From Osmia lignaria lignaria (Eukaryota > Arthropoda > Insecta > Hymenoptera > Megachilidae), in NCBI RefSeq assembly GCF_051020975.1, contig NW_027478168.1, positions 1,550,001-1,614,000 of the forward strand: 64,000 nt of DNA, in the 5' to 3' direction. Shown here in pieces: positions 62,866 through 64,000 of this stretch; positions within the stretch are counted from its first letter, which is position 1; each line of letters opens with the position of its first letter. The notes beneath the pieces were generated by a model that saw nothing but the letters and a program-made list of their open reading frames with translations, was not told where the DNA came from and made no database searches. Both the position numbers and the translations under genes were made by a program.

Positions 62866-64000
62866 CGTCTCTTAACATTTTGCCATAGCTCGCTTCGTTT
62901 CCGAGATATTTGCAGATTCAGCTCAAAGGAACTGGCCTGACGGACATATTTCGAGATATTTCTTCTTCTTGTTGTTCTTCCTCTGCACAGCTAAGCTGGA
63001 AGTGGCATTTGCAGCTCGCAATAGTGCAGAGTTATCTCAAAGAAAGGGGCCACGGTGTTTCTGTATCTCTATTATGTTGGTGCGGGTTCGGAACTTTTAA
63101 ATATCTTGATATATCTCGAGAACTACGCATCTGATCAAAAAATATCATAGAACATAAAAAGTAGGAAACTTAATTCTCTACAAAAAAGGTCTCTTAACAT
63201 TTTGCCATAGCTCGCTTCGTTTCCGAGATATTTGCAGATATATCTCAAGGGAAGGGGCCTGACGGACATATTTCGAGATATTTCTTCTTCTTGTTCTTCT
63301 TCTTCTGCACAGCTAAGCTGGAAGTGGCATTTGCGGCTCGCACTAGTGCAGAGTTATCTCAAAGAAAGGGGCCACGGTGTTTCTGTATCTCTATTATGTT
63401 GGTGCGGCTTCGGAACTTTTAAATATCTCGATATATCTCGAAAACTACGCTTCTGATCAAAAAATATCATAGAACATAAATTGTAGGAAACATAATTCTC
63501 TACAAAAAAGGTCTCTTGACATTTTGCCATAGCTCGCTTCGTTTCCGAGATATTTGCAGATATATCTCAAGGGAAGGGGCCTGACGGACATATTTCGAGA
63601 TATTTCTTCTTCTTGTTGTTCTTCTTCTGCACAGCTAAGCTGGAAGTGGCATTTGCGGCTCGCACTAGTGCAGAGTTATCTCAAAGAAAGGGACCACGGT
63701 GTTTCTGTATCCCTATTATGTTGGTGCGGCTTCGGAACTTTTAAATATCTCGATATATCTCGAAAACTACGCTTCTGATCAAAAAATATCATAGAACATA
63801 AATTGTAGGAAACATAATTCTCTATAAAAAACGTCTCTTAACATTTTGCCATAGCTCGCTTCGTTTCCGAGATATTTGCAGATTCAGCTCAAAGGAACTG
63901 GCCTGACGGACATATTTCGAGATATTTCTTCTTCTTGTTGTTCTTCCTCTGCACAGCTAAGCTGGAAGTGGCATTTGCAGCTCGCAATAGTGCAGAGTTA

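Larger units (their letters stand above)
62588..62909. repeat. Reference satellite monomer (322 bp)
   Basis: This unit is used as the reference for describing the array. It has 64 C and 64 G (39.8% GC) and 14 CpG dinucleotides against 12.7 expected from composition. In order it holds: the 5' block with the first 27-bp motif, a CGAGATAT octamer, a pyrimidine-rich stretch, an imperfect hairpin, the second 27-bp motif, a GC-rich GGTGCGGCTTCGG segment, a pair of ATATCTCG octamers one helical turn apart, and an AT-rich 3' part with two short A tracts about 45 bp apart. It carries the CGG...CACTAG middle allele and the 'AAATTG' 3' haplotype. At 322 bp the unit is about two nucleosome repeats long, a size class common among satellites; the phasing is inference. 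Confidence 0.9.
1..64000. repeat. 322-bp tandem satellite DNA array (entire window)
   Basis: Every part of the window is the same 322-bp unit repeated head to tail, seen as fixed landmarks (TTTCCGAGATATTTGCAG, GGCCTGACGGACATATTTCG, CTAAGCTGGAAGTGGCATTT, GGAACTTTTAAATATCT) recurring every 322 bases. The phase from 191 to 63876 fits 198 units once six length changes are allowed: -1 near 5742, -1 near 10249, +1 near 30012, -1 near 42006, -1 near 50603 and -68 at 51375/51376. No monomer is inverted and no foreign sequence interrupts the array. Monomers of different type differ at a few percent of sites by eye, while HOR copies are almost identical. Such arrays are known from centromeric and pericentromeric heterochromatin of eukaryotes; which applies here cannot be told from this sequence. 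The array extends beyond both window edges. Confidence 0.98.
62588..64000. repeat. Trimeric higher-order repeat, one and a half copies (966 bp period), to window edge
   Basis: Units 62588 (TATCCCTATT, TATA-like 3' end) and 62910 (CAGCTC subfamily, GTGCGGGTTCGG), separated from the next copy by 63232 (CTTGTTCTTCTTC), recur at 63554 and 63876. The last monomer is cut by the window edge after 125 bp, so the HOR continues outside. GAAAGGGACCACGG near 63690 is a private change. Confidence 0.85.

Noticed and set aside
62814..62870. Curved DNA from phased A tracts
   Set aside because: The two A6 tracts of a monomer are about 45 bp apart, not close to a whole number of helical turns, and there are too few tracts to claim curvature.
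191..63778. About 190 sense-strand open frames of 63-84 codons, one or two per monomer, as genes
   Set aside because: They start at TTG with no in-frame ATG, repeat the same translation with scattered substitutions, resemble no family I know, and arise because one consensus is copied 198 times. The 68-codon forms are a second frame opened by the GGTTTCC variant.
1..64000. CRISPR array or bacterial repeat region
   Set aside because: There are no unique spacers between short repeats; the 322-bp unit is contiguous and there are no cas-like genes.
1..64000. Ribosomal, 5S, tRNA or histone-type tandem gene array
   Set aside because: No rRNA- or tRNA-like core, no polymerase III A/B box pair and no terminator were recognised in the monomer.
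1..64000. Transposable element or its tandem terminal repeats
   Set aside because: No terminal inverted repeats, target-site duplications, LTR ends or transposase/reverse transcriptase frames; the unit joins to itself with no boundary.

Overview
The whole 64 kb window is one uninterrupted, head-to-tail satellite DNA array. The monomer is 322 bp, about 40% GC, and always in the same orientation. Counting from the first base of the recurring TTGCAG motif, I find 198 whole or near-whole units plus a partial unit at each end. Only six length changes disturb the 322-bp phase: four 1-bp deletions, one 1-bp insertion and one 68-bp deletion. I see no genuine gene, RNA gene, transposon, CRISPR array or unique spacer. 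Short open frames recur in nearly every monomer, but they are by-products of repeat homogenisation and I do not call them genes.

A long, highly homogenised satellite with higher-order repeats (HORs) points to a eukaryotic chromosome, most likely centromeric, pericentromeric or other constitutive heterochromatin. CpG is not depleted (14 in the reference monomer, about 13 expected from base composition). That fits a lineage or locus with little CpG methylation, such as many insects and other invertebrates. I do not recognise the monomer as a named satellite family, so the species and the 'invertebrate' suggestion are weak inferences.

Layout: 0.2-3.1 kb, three copies of a 3-monomer HOR (966 bp); 3.1-5.0 kb, mixed monomers; 5.0-14.0 kb, two nearly identical copies of a 14-monomer block (4,507 bp); 15.0-18.2 kb, two copies of a 5-monomer HOR (1,610 bp); 18.2-28.5 kb, overlapping 13-, 6- and 4-monomer duplications; 28.5-38.8 kb, more diffuse, with a mosaic junction near 34.9 kb; 38.8-47.8 kb, a few monomer types reshuffled in several orders; 47.8-53.9 kb, an 8-monomer duplication and the only truncated monomer; 53.9-57.1 kb, a 7-monomer duplication; 57.1-59.0 kb, three copies of a 2-monomer HOR (644 bp); 60.0-64.0 kb, 3-monomer HORs again.

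Within the monomer, the hexamer GAGATA/TATCTC occurs up to seven times on both strands, a 27-bp motif is duplicated 114 bp apart, and an imperfect hairpin lies next to the second copy. Monomers vary as recombinable blocks: a variable 5' block (including a distinct 'CAGCTC' form), a middle block (CAGCTCGCAATAG or CGGCTCGCACTAG) and one of two linked 3' haplotypes. The pattern is that expected of unequal crossing-over and gene conversion. Identities and counts quoted here are by eye.
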